From Massospora cicadina (lineage: Eukaryota; Entomophthoromycota; Entomophthoromycetes; Entomophthorales; Entomophthoraceae): 64,000 nt of DNA. The stretch lies in assembly GCA_022478985.1 (NCBI GenBank), contig JAKSZP010012330.1, positions 1-64,000 of the forward strand, read 5' to 3'. The position numbers and the translations under genes were made by a program. Below, piece by piece: positions 10,761 through 21,750 of this stretch; position 1 is the stretch's first letter; each line of letters starts with the position of its first letter. The notes under the pieces are model-generated. The model made no database searches. It was not told where the DNA came from and was given only the letters and a program-made list of their open reading frames with translations.

Positions 10761-11114
10761 CCCCATCTTAAGACTTCAGATAATTTTTCAGGATTCTCAG
10801 CGGCTTAAATCTTGTCCACCAGTTGTCAGGCATAAAGCTGGGCAACTTCTTTGATTATCTTGGGGTAGATTCTCTTCGCTCTAGCTCTGGTCATGGCATT
10901 TACATCCAAATTGACCACTCATTACAGCTGATCCTGCTTGTCATCTATGAACAGATCACTGATATCAATTTCCTCAGTCATAATGTCAGGAGGAACAGGC
11001 TTCTCCGCAGCTTTAGACTGTTCCCCATCTAGGCCATGAGCCCTTTTCCCAATTCCTTGGTGGCTGCTGACTCTTTCACCTGGACCACTTAGATCTGATT
11101 CTTTGGCTTCTTAC

Positions 11115-11156
11115 AGTGCACGGCGAAATGCCCTTTCCCACCACATTGGTAGCAGA
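11115..11156 (-). pseudogene. Element B gag zinc knuckle (CCHC)
   Basis: On the minus strand it reads KVCYQCGGKGHFAVHCKKPK, an exact CX2CX4HX4C nucleocapsid zinc knuckle with flanking basic residues. Its role is to bind genomic RNA during particle assembly. It lies between the capsid-like ORF and protease, as expected. Confidence 0.9.
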
Positions 11157-11171
11157 CCTTTTCCTTCTTAT

Positions 11172-12298
11172 TCATCTATCTGAATTCTTTAGTCTTATTC
11201 CCTGGCACAGTTTAAAGGTAGTCTCTTTAGCTCCTTCGTTTACCTTTGTGGGATCCAAATTGCATACAGGATTAGATTTGAAGCTTCTATTTGGGGCATT
11301 AAATGTCGCTCCCAAAATCTTAAAATTATCTACCAATTGTGAGGTAGTTATTTCCATCATGAACATGGAAGACATCATGTGATGCAAATCATGATAGGTT
11401 CGAAGGGCTGCTTGCAAGGCGATTCTGGCATCAAAGTCATCCAGTACTTTTGCTCTGACCAGGATCTGCGACTCCTGGTAAAACCAATCCGTGAAGTTTT
11501 CTAGAGACTCATCATTATGGAACTGAATTCCCATAAATTCCTGTTTGCGCTTTGACATGCGCATCAGACTCCCAAACTCTTTCATGATGGCCGCCTTTGC
11601 CTCAGCATATGACCAGCTGTCACCCTCCAGGTGAGGTAACATTAAGTTCTGACAGTCAGTGTCTAGGCAATTCATGACCGTCAATGCCTTTTGATGATCC
11701 ACATAGCCATACATGGTCATGTTGAACATTCAGAAAAACGCTGGGGCGTTATACCAATGGAACATTGGCAATTTCGGCATTGCCTTAAATTCCTCTGAGT
11801 TATCTATGACTGATTCTCTCAGTTTGGCCAATCAGTAAACTTGAGGAGTGACTTTGGGCGTCATCTCCAAAAATGGCAGCAAAAGCATGTGGCATGTTCC
11901 TTGGGGTATTCGACTTCCCAAGTATCATGCAAGGACTTTTTCTTTGGTATCGCTTGCCATATCTGGCTCATAAGCACATTTGTGAGCTCTAAGTTCCTCA
12001 ACCTGTTTGATTAGTTGATCTATATCTGCGCCGAAATTTTCAAACAAACGCAATCGACTTCTTGCTCCATTTTCAGGTATAAGACATATCGAATGAGGTC
12101 CCCTTCTTTCTTCTTTAATAACTTTACTTTCCCAAGTAACTCGTTCCCAAAACTTGCAACATTATCTATCCCTTCCTCCACATTGGCGACTCGTTCCTCC
12201 AAGGCTGCAAATTCCCAATGGTCTGCTGAGTTTAGGGCATTCTGGTTCACAGTGGCTAACTTGGTCCACAGTTTACATAAATCATAATTGTATAACAT
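11172..12298 (-). pseudogene. Element B gag, coiled coil and capsid
   Basis: The N-terminal part (12020-12298) is a heptad-rich coiled coil with ALEERVANVEEGIDNVASF and LLGKVKLLKKKEGDLIRYV. A middle part (11740-12015) reads IDQLIKQVEELRAHK and has stops. The capsid-like part (11172-11729, 185 aa open) includes DHQKALTVMNCLDTDCQNLM, WSYAEAKAAIMKEFG and QEFMGIQFHNDESLENFTDW. The last resembles the gypsy capsid FLxLxQxxxESVxDF segment. It forms the cytoplasmic virus-like shell. Stops make it a pseudogene. Confidence 0.8.
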
Positions 12299-12323
12299 TC
12301 TTATAAATTCTTAACTCAACTAC

Positions 12324-12343
12324 CCCTGTAGTGAGCACCAACT
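12324..12343 (-). promoter_or_regulatory. Element B primer-binding site
   Basis: On the minus strand TTGGTGCTCACTACAGGGG starts two bases after the 5' LTR. A TGG start fits pairing with the CCA end of a tRNA. I cannot name the tRNA. A near-identical site with one base changed lies at 50102-50119. Confidence 0.7.
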
Positions 12344-13490
12344 TGTAAAAATTTACTTTAGTGATTATTATTGGCAACAACCCTAGTAACCTTTTTACTG
12401 CATGGTTTGGTTTTCTTGTGCACTTTATCACATTGTTTAATATTTTAGAATATCATTTGATAATAGTATGACGACTATTATCCATAGTTGAGTATAGATT
12501 CTTATATCTCAGCCCAACGCTCAGCCAGTAAACCAAATTAAATACTTAAGATTTCGTGATTGTAGGGATTTGTTCCCTCATTCTGTCCAACCTGATCTTC
12601 GCTGAGATTCCCTGGTGATAGTCTCTTTGGTCAAACACACAATCAGCAGCAATTCCCAATTGTGTCTCCTTCTTCTCTAGATCCCTGCTCAAATCTTTAC
12701 TCTTTTGTCTAAGAGTCTTCCAATTATCGCACACAGTAATAATATCCTTGAGAAGAACAGCACAATGGAAGCTGATGATAGTTTGCTTCTTAAACTATAT
12801 ACCGGATGAAAACAATAGAACTATATAACTCTGTTCTTGTAGTTACTGTTTTTTATTATAGTGAATCCTAGGGAATTTATAGTGGGGATTTGGTCTTCTA
12901 ACCATCAATTGACACCTCTTCAATGAAACAGCAGACGTTGCCATTTAATCACCCATCCTCATCTTGGCAGCGATGGTATTCCCCATCCTGGCTAAGATTC
13001 TGTTGTTGGACATCCTTGAGACCTAAATGGAAAGAGTCAGAAAACGTGTCCCTAACACATTCCTCTAGATCCAAGTGAACCAACCATATTTGGCTAGCGA
13101 CCTGCTTAGGTAATGGGACTTCTACCCATTAAATCAGGTCGCTTCACCAACCAATTGATTAGCTAGTTGCAGGTGGCATCACTTGCCTCACAACTTTGCT
13201 TTTCATTACCAATCAGTTGGTGATGAAACCTGACAGATCCCAATTGTACACCTGATAGTTAATCACTATCAGATGTCCCTATTTTGTCAGCAACTCCACC
13301 CAATGAGATCTTAAATATTCATCCGGATCAATCCCCAATGGATACAACTAGGAGAATATCCCAAAATCCCCTGAACGTAGTTACTCCAAAACTCAGGCTA
13401 ACCGATTACAATTCACTTCGCCTTAGGGAATTTTTCCCTAGAGATTCCTGGTAATCTAGCAGGCTAGGAATATGGGCAAAAATCCCAACA
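12344..13490 (-). repeat. Element B 5' LTR
   Basis: On the minus strand it runs from TGTTGGGATTTTTGCCC to ...AATTTTTACA, 1147 bp. It matches the solo LTR at 2711-3867 and the 3' LTR. It holds a short open frame (12546-12734) with KTLRQKSKDLSRDLEKKETQ that is also readable in the other two copies, for example KTLREKSRDLSGDP near 3500. Confidence 0.9.
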
Positions 13491-13504
13491 ACTAATAAAG
13501 TATC

Positions 13505-14270
13505 TTCAATTATGAGAAGGTGGACTATCTTCCCCCCACACCAAATTTGACTTAGGACAAACAACGGTACAGTTGGTGAACATAAACTGCCATTTGTATC
13601 CAAACACAGCAGAAGATGAGGCTGCTATTAACACCTGATTGGACTATATGCTCAAAAAAGGATGGTGAATAAAGAGACGTCACCAATTGCCTCACCCATT
13701 GTTTTTGCCAAGAAGGCCGATGGTTCTCTCCGTCCCTGCTTAGATTATGGTCACCTCAATGAATTTACAGTGAGAGATCTCTACCCTTTAACCATTGAGT
13801 AGACCATCAGTCAAGCGTTTGCAAAATCTCATGTGTTTTCCAAGCTTTAATTTGTCATTGCCTTTAACCAAATAAGAGTAATGGAAGTTCAATAATCGCT
13901 TACTGCGATTAGTACCTCATGAGCTATCTTTCAGTTCCACGTGATGCCCTTTGGGCTGAAGAATGCCCCAGCCACCTTTCAAAGAATGGTCAATAGTGTG
14001 CTGGGCGACCTCCTGTTTACATGCGCGGTCACATATATTGACAACATCTTGGTTCATTCCCCAAATCCTGAACAGCACGCTAAAGAATTAGAAGCGGTCA
14101 TGGCTGCTTTGCACAAGGCGGTCCTGTTTGTCAAGCCTTCAAAATGCAAATTTTATAAGGAGGAAGTCACCTTCATTGGGAATCTGGGCTTAAAAAATGT
14201 TTATAGGATTCTGCCCAACAAGTTATATGCCATCTTTGAGTGGCTGACTCCTACAACCCAGAAATAATTA
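13505..14270 (+). pseudogene. Element A reverse transcriptase
   Basis: A resumes after B with NYEKVDYLPP, then VFAKKADGSLRPCLDYGHLN near 13700-13760 and IAFNQIRVME. The long frame 13941-14267 holds MPFGLKNAPATFQRMVNSVL and the catalytic box VTYIDNILVHS (14034-14045 codes YIDN). It ends with thumb residues FVKPSKCKFYKEEVTFIGN. Family members carry YxDD; here the second Asp is Asn, as also in A2. The domain copies genomic RNA into DNA within the capsid. Stops upstream of 13941 inactivate it. Confidence 0.9.
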
Positions 14271-14835
14271 CGGAGCTTCTTGGGTACCATTATTTTCCTA
14301 AAGAAATTTTCCCCGGCACTTTCCCAGTTAGCCGTTCCACTCCACCCCAACATGGGTAAAAATGTGCCTTTCTGTTGGACCCCCGAATTCCAGCAGGCGT
14401 TTGAATCAATTAAAGAAGTATTATTATCACTCCCTATTCTAAAACACGTGGACCCCTCTAACTGTATATCGTCACTTGTGATGCTTTAGCAGTAGCAGTT
14501 GGGGCAGTTCTGCTCCAGGGGCATGATGGTTTAGAACATCCGGTTGCTTACTTCTCTCAGAAATTTTCCTCAACTGAGCAATCATGGGCCATTTACAATA
14601 AGGAATTGGCAGCTGTAGCATGGGCGTTGACTCATTGGTGGTACCTGTTACAGGGTGCCCAGCAAGAGTTAACTGTGTTAAAGGACCACCAAGCCTTTTT
14701 ATATTCCTGAAAACCATAAAAATTGGCACACAGTCAGGCTTGTACTTATTGGGATTTATGCAGTTTCAATTTTAAATACAAGTTTGTAAAAGGTGCATTA
14801 AATGTGCTTCCCAACTTCCTTAGCTGCAACCTGGC
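14271..14835 (+). pseudogene. Element A connection and RNase H
   Basis: The frame at 14280-14489 is the connection region (FFLKKFSPALSQLAVPLHP, then FCWTPEFQQAFESIKEVLLS). In another frame follows VACDALAVAVGAVLLQGHDG, then HPVAYFSQKFSSTEQSWAIY and NKELAAVAWALTHWWYLLQG, the usual gypsy RNase H series. At 14723 onward is KYKFVKGALNVLPNFLSCN, equivalent to the post-RNase H V/I-xGxxNxxADxLSR motif with the Asp lost. Confidence 0.88.
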
Positions 14836-15039
14836 CCGTTGCCCCATGGACTCAAAGGAAGTGGACTTGATTACTGAGATCCCCACCATGCAAATTCTAT
14901 CTATTAATCCGCCTGCAGTCGCCTCAGTAGAGTTAGCTCCTGATGCTTCGCTTATTTCATGGGTTTTGGCAGCTCAGATGTCCTGCTCTGAAGGAGTGGA
15001 GTCACTCAATCAATTATCCTTCAAACCCACAAACATTCC

Positions 15040-15870
15040 CTGTATTCCTTGGCGAAGGGTCTCATCTATTTTAGGTCATGGGTTTGGGTTCCTCCTCTTC
15101 TTAGAGCCGAGGTGTTTCACACACATCATGATCCTCCCATGATTGGTCATCCGGGCAACAAGAAATGCATTGAATTGATCAAGCGGACTTATAACTGGGA
15201 GGGCTTAACTAAGAAAGTTCCAGCCTGGATCTTCGATTACATTACCTGTGCATGAGCCAAGTCAGATCGCTCAGGAAGAAATGGTCTCCTACACCCCTTA
15301 CAACAGGCGGAGGGTCCATGAACATCGGTGTCCATGGATTTTATTGTTAAACTTCCCTGTTCTAATGGGTATATGGAGGTGATGGTGGTGTTTGATCATT
15401 TTACCAAATTCTCCCAATTTATTCCCTGTGCTTCCACGATCATATCAGAAGATACCACTTGCCTCTTTGTACGCCATGTGTTCTCTATGTTTGGTCTCCT
15501 AAAGGAGATCATCGGTGACCATGGGCCCCAATTTACAGCACGGTTCTGGAATAAGCTTTTAACAATTTATAAAATCACCCTCTGCCATTCCACTGCATAC
15601 CATCCCCAGTCTGACGGACAAACTGAGAGGGTTAGCCAAATTTTGGAAAAGCATTTGTGTTGATACGCATCAGCTGCACAAGATACCTGGGCCAATGACC
15701 TCCCTTTTGCCCAATATGCCTATAATAAACGGTATTCACTCTTCTACAGGGTTTTATCCCTATGAAGCGATGTTGGGTTATAACCCCTCTTTTTTGGCCA
15801 GTCCCTGTCTACATCCAGAGGTTCCTGCTGCCGCAGATCACATTAAGCAAATTTGGTCTATCTAGTTCTT
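15040..15870 (+). pseudogene. Element A integrase
   Basis: The H2C2 zinc-binding region is at about 15130-15260 (MIGHPGNKKCIELIKRTYNW, then ITCAxAKSDRSG, the second Cys being lost to a stop or mutation). The catalytic core is one open frame, 15328-15663. It has VSMDFIVKLP (first Asp), EIIGDHGPQFTARFW (second Asp) and HPQSDGQTERVSQILEKHL (catalytic Glu). All three catalytic residues are present. A stop at 15661 and frameshifts follow. The domain inserts the DNA copy into the host genome. Confidence 0.9.
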
Positions 15871-16475
15871 AGTGCAGGAGCACCTCAAAAAGGCGATTGA
15901 GGATTATAAATGGTTTTCAGATCACAAACAGCTTCCTGGCCACAATATAGCAGTGGGATCTCACATTATATTAGATACTCGCCATCTGTGGATGCAGGTT
16001 TTTTTCCCAGAAGTTTGCAAGCAAGCGTTCAGGTCCCCACCTGGTGGAGAAAGACTTGGGCAATGGTGCTTTCCGGTTAAAACTGCCAGCTCATTAAAAA
16101 AAATCCCGTCATCCATGTGTCTCAGTTGTCCCTGTTCAGAGGGATTGTCCCCACTGAACCTGAACCATATGTGATAGAGGATGAAGAAGCCGAGGTAGAA
16201 AACATCTTAGTGTCCTGTATCCTGGTGGTCAGTTCAGTATCTTGTCATGTGGAAGGGTTATCTGGCCTATGAAAATAGTTGTGTCAAGGCAGGGATTGCA
16301 CTATTTGCATGAAACTGGTCGAGGCGTTCCATGAGTCCAACCCGATGCTCCCTGTCCCCCCTCAAAAAAAAGTTGCAACTGTAATGGTGATCAAGTTGTC
16401 CATAACTCATAAAATTGTGGCCCTTGTGCAGTTCCTCAGTGGTGATGCCCTTCCTTTGGAAAAAGGAAAGGGTAA
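15871..16475 (+). pseudogene. Element A integrase C-terminus, decayed chromodomain and pol tail
   Basis: The frame at 15872-16174 is the integrase C-terminal part. After it, EPYVIEDEEAEVENILVSCI near 16155-16215 and GYLAYENSCVKAG near 16258-16290 match the chromodomain of A2, with frame changes. Chromodomains of this class are thought to guide integration to marked chromatin. The frame at 16279-16536 then reads LVEAFHESNP, a tail shared by A2 and G1, and continues across the polypurine tract (GGAAAAAGGAAAGGGTAA, 16458-16475) into the LTR. Confidence 0.75.
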
Positions 16476-17482
16476 TGTAAGTCCAGGGGAACGACTCCTG
16501 TGCATAGATCGGACACTCTTGATGTTTCATATATAAAAAGGGGCCAAAGAGGGCGGCTGTACCCCTCGTCAACCAGTGCAACCTCGCCCACATGATAGAT
16601 GAGTTCAGGGTAACAGCCCTCCCTCTTTGATTCTTCCCACAGTAACCTCTCTCACCTCAGTCAAACTTGTCAGCTGGATTAAAAAAATCTGCGCAGAGAT
16701 CACCAAATCGAAGTTAGAGGTTTTTAAACCAATGGGATCAAAGCTGAACAATCAGAAAATGTATGCCAAAAAAGGGACAAATGTCAAATTACCAGCTGAA
16801 ATTGCAGATGGTTTCAACTCAGCCCATTAATATGAAAGCTGACGCCAACCCCTCCTGAAATTGTTGGGGATGATTCCCAACGTGCAGATGGTATCTTCAG
16901 AAACCATAGCTGACAGTTAAAACCCCTATCCAGAAAATTGGGAGTTGCGGCTGATTTAACTTATTTGACTGAACAAACAACCCAGTGACTTAGCATGGGC
17001 ATGTTGGGCATCCCAAACCCATTTCCAACCAAGTGGGACCGCCCATATGTGGCGTGGTCCTGGGATTTCCTGTTGCTCATTGAGCCAGATGCCATCACGC
17101 TAACTGACGGAAACCCAGTCAAGTCTCAGTTCAGGCATTTAAAGTCAAACTGACAGTGACTTGGCCTGCTACCAAATCCTTTGATGTCAGTTCTAATTGA
17201 GATTATCTGCCCCATTTCCCAAAAAATTCGCTGGGTTAGGTGAAATTGAGGGACCTTTTCCTACTTGGACTCACCACAATCAAACACTATCTAATCAGAT
17301 GCCTTGCATTGAGAATTGTTGGTCAATTTTTCTTCCTTACTTTTCCAATAAAAATCCTTTCCCCAATTTTATTTGTTTATGTTGAAAACCAAACCGCCTT
17401 TTCCGCCTGCATTACAATACCCCTCAGAGTTTATGGCCATGTTATCTGGTATTTCACTAGGTGTCTAGATGCGATTATTGCT
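16476..17482 (+). repeat. Element A 3' LTR, left part
   Basis: It begins TGTAAGTCCAGGGGAACG straight after the polypurine tract and follows the 5' LTR to 17482, where LINE L1 is inserted. The rest of the LTR is 22780-22924. The LTR ORF is present but frameshifted (16627-16830: SWIKKICAEITKSKLEVF). Confidence 0.9.
17466..17482 (+). repeat. Target-site duplication of LINE L1 (left copy)
   Basis: TAGATGCGATTATTGCT at 17466-17482 recurs exactly at 22763-22779. The perfect 17-bp match marks a target-primed insertion and shows that L1 is younger than its host LTR. Confidence 0.95.
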
Positions 17483-17559
17483 ATTGACTTTTCTTTCTTG
17501 TTGCAAATACTTTTGCAACCTATTCAATTCAAGACTAAATCTAGTTTGATAATCTCACA

Positions 17560-18994
17560 GAGGAGATTAGTTTGCGCCCATGTCTGGGAGCAGTTGGGCA
17601 AGCAAGGCAAGAGGAGCAGGCGGAAGGCCTGCGGCCTCTAACATTTGAAAACGCCCCGGAGAATCTGGCGGAATAGATAAAAATCTCAAAAAACTGGCGG
17701 TCACAATTTACCCAGAGATACTCGCGTGGCAAGCACAATGCAACCAGTACATCAACACGCCACACTCTCAGCCACTTTCGTCGATGGAATTTGGAGTCTG
17801 TGTGTATCTGGACATCAAAAAACAGCCTTATGGGAAAAATTTTGTGAAGATGTACACAAAATTTTCCTGACCGCGGTGTACGTTGCACCTCACTCCATGT
17901 CACGCGGTTGGCTGGACCTAGGTTTCAAAAGCAAAATAGCAGCAGATGAGGCTGCAGCAGTGTGCATAGTGGTCGACCTCCCCGAAGGGCAATGGGTCAT
18001 TGAAACCAAATGCACCAGATGGACAAAATCAAACCAAATTTTCCTCACGTTTGACTTTTTGCCTACTATGGTAAAATGTGACATTTTGGAGCAACACCTG
18101 AAAGATGGTCTCGTCATATACAGCGAAATACAATCTTTTGAAATGCAACGTTTCACAATGATGCCACACCTGTGCACTGGCAAAGCCATCGCAGTTCTGA
18201 CCCCAACTGAGGAGATCGTGAAGGACCTAACCCAGATCCCGCACTCCACCTTTATTGACATCGCAGGGCATACCACCCACCCATTCTGGGTAACTGTGGA
18301 CAGTGCGCCCCACATTTGCACCCACTGTGACGCGTTCAGCCTTAAGGCGCACGCATGCCCCATCAAGGAGGGCGTCACATTCCAAGAGCACCCCTCGGCG
18401 GCCATGGCCAGCGGAGAGGCGCACTATGAACCAACTGCAAGCACCAAGGAGGCTTTCCCGTGGGGAGCACAAGGCTGCTACTTATTGGTAAAGCCCATCT
18501 CCCCGCAGGAGTGGAAGAAGGCCAAGCAGGCCTGTAGGGCTGTGGCCAAGGAAGCGGCCAAGGCCACCACCACCATCCCACACTCACAACGCCAGGAGGA
18601 CATGGAGACCTTTGCGGCAGAAGTGACTCAGGAATCCATCACCCAATCAGATTGGGAGGCCCATGCTGAGCGGGCCACTCAATCCAAGGATCCAATGGGA
18701 GATTCAATATCACCCAATCGCTGCACCCAAGCTCCGGTTGAAACTGACTTGGGACCTATCCCAACTGAAAATTTTTTTTTGCCCCACTCAATGGTGCACC
18801 GAACTTATCCACACCACAAAAAAATTTGTCCGACGTCAGGAAAACAAAAAGCGAAGGCCAAAGCCAACGCGACTCTTTCCAAGAAAATTAACAAAAATCC
18901 CAATAGCATTGCCGCTAACACCCATGCTGCTGTGAAAGCCCGTGGGGACCTTGAAGAGGCTGGTGGGCCCGGGGGCCCACCCCCTCGCACCTAA
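17560..18994 (+). pseudogene. LINE L1 ORF1 (RNA-binding, CCHC)
   Basis: One frame is open from 17726 to 18994, but its first ~35 residues are out of register. Compared with L3, a base is missing near 17818 ahead of ALWEKFCEDVHKIFLTAVYV. The region before it, in another frame, reads TIYPEILAWQAQCNQYINTP. Two RRM-like repeats follow, with RGWLDLGFKSKIAADEAAAV and FLTFDFLPTMVKCDILEQHL. The knuckle reads CTHCDAFSLKAHACP, where the His of CX2CX4HX4C is Leu; L3 has CTHCDAFGHKAHACP. The C-terminus is basic and low-complexity. The true start codon is unresolved. Confidence 0.85.
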
Positions 18995-19000
18995 GGTGCG

Positions 19001-20330
19001 ATGGGGGAAACCTTCACTCTAGGGATGCTGAATATCGCTGGACTCAAGGCCTCCCCGTCCCAGGCTAGGAACCTGAGTTTTTTACAACACAATTTACCCG
19101 TGGATATCCTGGCCATCCAGGAGTCCCACTATCCACGAGGTTCTGAGGAAGCTTGGAAAACAATGCTCCTCCCATCCCTATCCTTTTGGTCGAAGCACTG
19201 TGGGGTGCTAATTCAGAAAATAATTTTTTTAAATTTACATCCTCAGAAACATTCCTAAATGGCCGAGTGCTCATCATCACCTTCTTATGGGCCAATGTTG
19301 CACATGCAATTGTCAACATCTACGCCCCAAACAGTGCACATGAGCGTCACGAATTTTTCTCATTGGTCAAATTACTCCCGCTACCCCCTGATTCTTTCCT
19401 AGTTGGTGACATGAACTGTTGGCTAACCTCACCAACTTCTTGTGGCTGCCCTCACCCCACGCCCCACAGGGTCACATAGAACTACGCGCTCTAAAAGCCA
19501 CCCTTGGGTCTATGGATGCACTGCCGTGACATGCCCCACTGCTCAAAAACATGACGTGTCCCCAAATCCACAATGGCCAATTAAGGTCCATGACCCGCAT
19601 CAACCTTATTCTAATGCTGGCGAAATTTTAACCCCACATCTCCCACTTCAAAACAATAAAAATGGATTTTTTGACCACCGACTGGTCTCAATAACATACC
19701 ACTTACCCATCACAGTTGCAAAGGCCCCACATTGGTGCAAAATCCGCCCCCCAAGCTCGCGTCGCCAGGATTTTCCATGTGGGTGGAAGAGGCAACTTTG
19801 GCGAAATCGTTTGTTGCACTGTTTTGTGCAGACCCCATTTCCACATGGGCAACTTTCAAAGAGGACACCATCTGCCACTATCGCCATCTCTCCTCCAGAT
19901 GCTCACGAGCCACATCGGTGGTTATCTCGCGCACTCTGGCGGAATTGGCCCACTTGGAGTCCAACATTCCAGCCACAGGATACAGCCCTGCATGGGGCCA
20001 GAAGTGGGCGGAGGCAGCCGCCCACCTCAACGCACTTGAAAGGCAACACAAACATCAGGTTTGTGTACAATAAGGGCCACATGCATCACTAAAGGTGACA
20101 GGTGCACCGCATACTTCTTTAAAAAAATTTTCGCACCACGCCAGAGCATGGCCTGCACACAGGTGCGAAGATTGGATAATTCCATTGTGGACACACCGGC
20201 CAAAGTGGCAATCGAAATGCAAAAATATTACTCTGAGTTATACCGAGCTGAACCAATTCAGCCAGCCAAAATGGCATAATTTCTCGACTGAGCTCATATC
20301 TGCACCGTTCTCCAATACCTGGAAATAATA
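19001..20330 (+). pseudogene. LINE L1 ORF2, endonuclease and linker
   Basis: It begins six bases after ORF1 stops with MGETFTLGMLNIAGLKASPS. Endonuclease motifs are DILAIQESHYPRG (catalytic Glu), IVNIYAPN (19310-19330), SFLVGDMNCWL (Asp/Asn, 19390-19420) and FFDHRLV (19665-19690, where active enzymes have SDHR). The frame changes at about 19240, 19440 and again in the linker. The linker ends with VAIEMQKYYSELYRAEPIQP near 20205-20265, present once here but three times in L3. The domain nicks target DNA to prime reverse transcription. Confidence 0.85.
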
Positions 20331-21747
20331 AATTTAATTACTCTGAACGAATTATGGACAGCCATTTGTGGTGCGCCAAACCAGAAATGCCCAGGCCCAG
20401 ATGGCATTCCATATGAGTTCTACAAAAAATATTTCAAATATATACTCCCATTGCTGCTAGCCTCACTTAACCAAAGCCTGTTAGAAACGCGCCTCCTACC
20501 AGGAGGACATGAGGCCTTTACTGTCACACTCTTCAAGAAAGGGGACAAGCTTGACTTAGCCAACTGGCGCCCCATTTCTCTAACAAACACAGACACCAAA
20601 ATTTTAATAAAAATTATGGCTAACCAATTAGGGACTGCAGCATCTGCCACCATCTCCCAGAACAATTTGGTTTCATCCCCAGAAGGTCGATTTGGGATAA
20701 CGTGCACTCTGTGGCTAATGTATGTCAGTCCACAGCCTCTGGGGCACTTGTATTCTTGGACCAACAAAAGGCCTATGATAGAGTAAACTGGGAATACCTT
20801 AGGGCCTGCCTCCAGCAATTCCGCTTACCCCCCGCTTCATAAACTGGGTGATGCTGCTCACGGAATCTGCGACAATGGCAGTGCATGGCCCAGGCTTCAC
20901 AACGGAAGTAGTCCGCCCTCAAAGGGGCCTGCGACAAGGGGACCCCCTCAGCCCAATCTTATACAACTTCAGCCTTAACCCACTACTGCGAAATGTGAAT
21001 GCCCAACTCACTGGGGTCCATGTGCCAGGCCAAACCCCAGTCAAGATGATGGCATTTGCAGATGATTGCGTGGTGGGGGTGTCTAATAACAAAGATGCAC
21101 GCGCGCTTGAAGCCCTCATCCAGGAATATTCCCGGGTAAGCAACGCGGCACTGAACGCCTCCAAAACTGAAATCATCTTCCTTGGTCAGTTTCAGAACTG
21201 CTGGGCTCCAGAAATTAGTTCCCAACCCAGCCCATCTGCTCGCCCACGTCCACGCCTTACTAACTCAACACACACCGCTCCACTGGTGCTCCCCTTCGTG
21301 CCACGTCCTACCATAGGACCGGTGCGCCATCTAGGCGTGTGGATGGAGGCAGGCGAATATGCGTCAGCAGTAATGGAGTGCCATATACTGGACAACGTGA
21401 CGAAGAGAATCGCCTCTCTTAGAGCCCACCCTACTACCCTCACTGGCAGGTTTGTTCTTGCCAACTCTATGCTCCTCTCCAAAGTCTGGTTTGGAGCCCA
21501 CGCCATCCCCTTCTCCCCAAGCTTCTTCAAATCCCTGTATGCTTTGCTGCAAGGATGGCTTTGGTCAGGCCGCCCTCCACCAGTACGGCTAGAGGTCATG
21601 TTTGGCCCTCATCATCAAGGTGGCATGGGCCTGCTTGACTTCAAAGCCCATGCCGCCAAGATCCTGGGCACCTGGATCGCGGCCGTCACCGCTCCTACAC
21701 TCCCATCCCAACACTGGTCCCGCGCAGCCTGCTCCAACTTCTCCTGA
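20331..21747 (+). pseudogene. LINE L1 ORF2, reverse transcriptase
   Basis: The first frame (20451-20786) has HEAFTVTLFKKGDKLDLANW then RPISLTNTDTKILIKIMANQ. A frameshift lies near 20660-20700. FLDQQKAYDRVNW (first catalytic Asp) reads in another frame near 20755-20790. The long frame 20848-21747 has RGLRQGDPLSPILYNFSLNP and MMAFADDCVVGVSNN (FADD intact, 21052-21070). It continues through the thumb to a stop at 21745. All catalytic residues are present, but no single frame covers the domain. Confidence 0.92.
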
Positions 21748-21750
21748 GAC

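Larger units (their letters stand above)
4186..13490 (-). mobile_element. Gypsy element B (tRNA-primed, mdg/412-like pol), inserted in element A
   Basis: On the minus strand the order is 5' LTR (12344-13490), primer-binding site, gag with zinc knuckle, degenerate protease, RT, RNase H, integrase, an unexplained ~2-kb segment, polypurine tract and 3' LTR (4186-5092). The flanks actat (4181-4185) and actaa (13491-13495) are a 5-bp duplication with one mismatch. Rejoining them gives a 21-base stretch collinear with A2. No chromodomain is seen. The 3' LTR lacks about 240 bp. The family differs from A, and the coding region is broken throughout. Confidence 0.88.

Noticed and set aside
17541..17903. 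120-codon minus-strand open frame
   Set aside because: It lies antisense to LINE L1 ORF1, has no domain, and its counterpart is not conserved as a protein in L3. It is a shadow of the coding strand.
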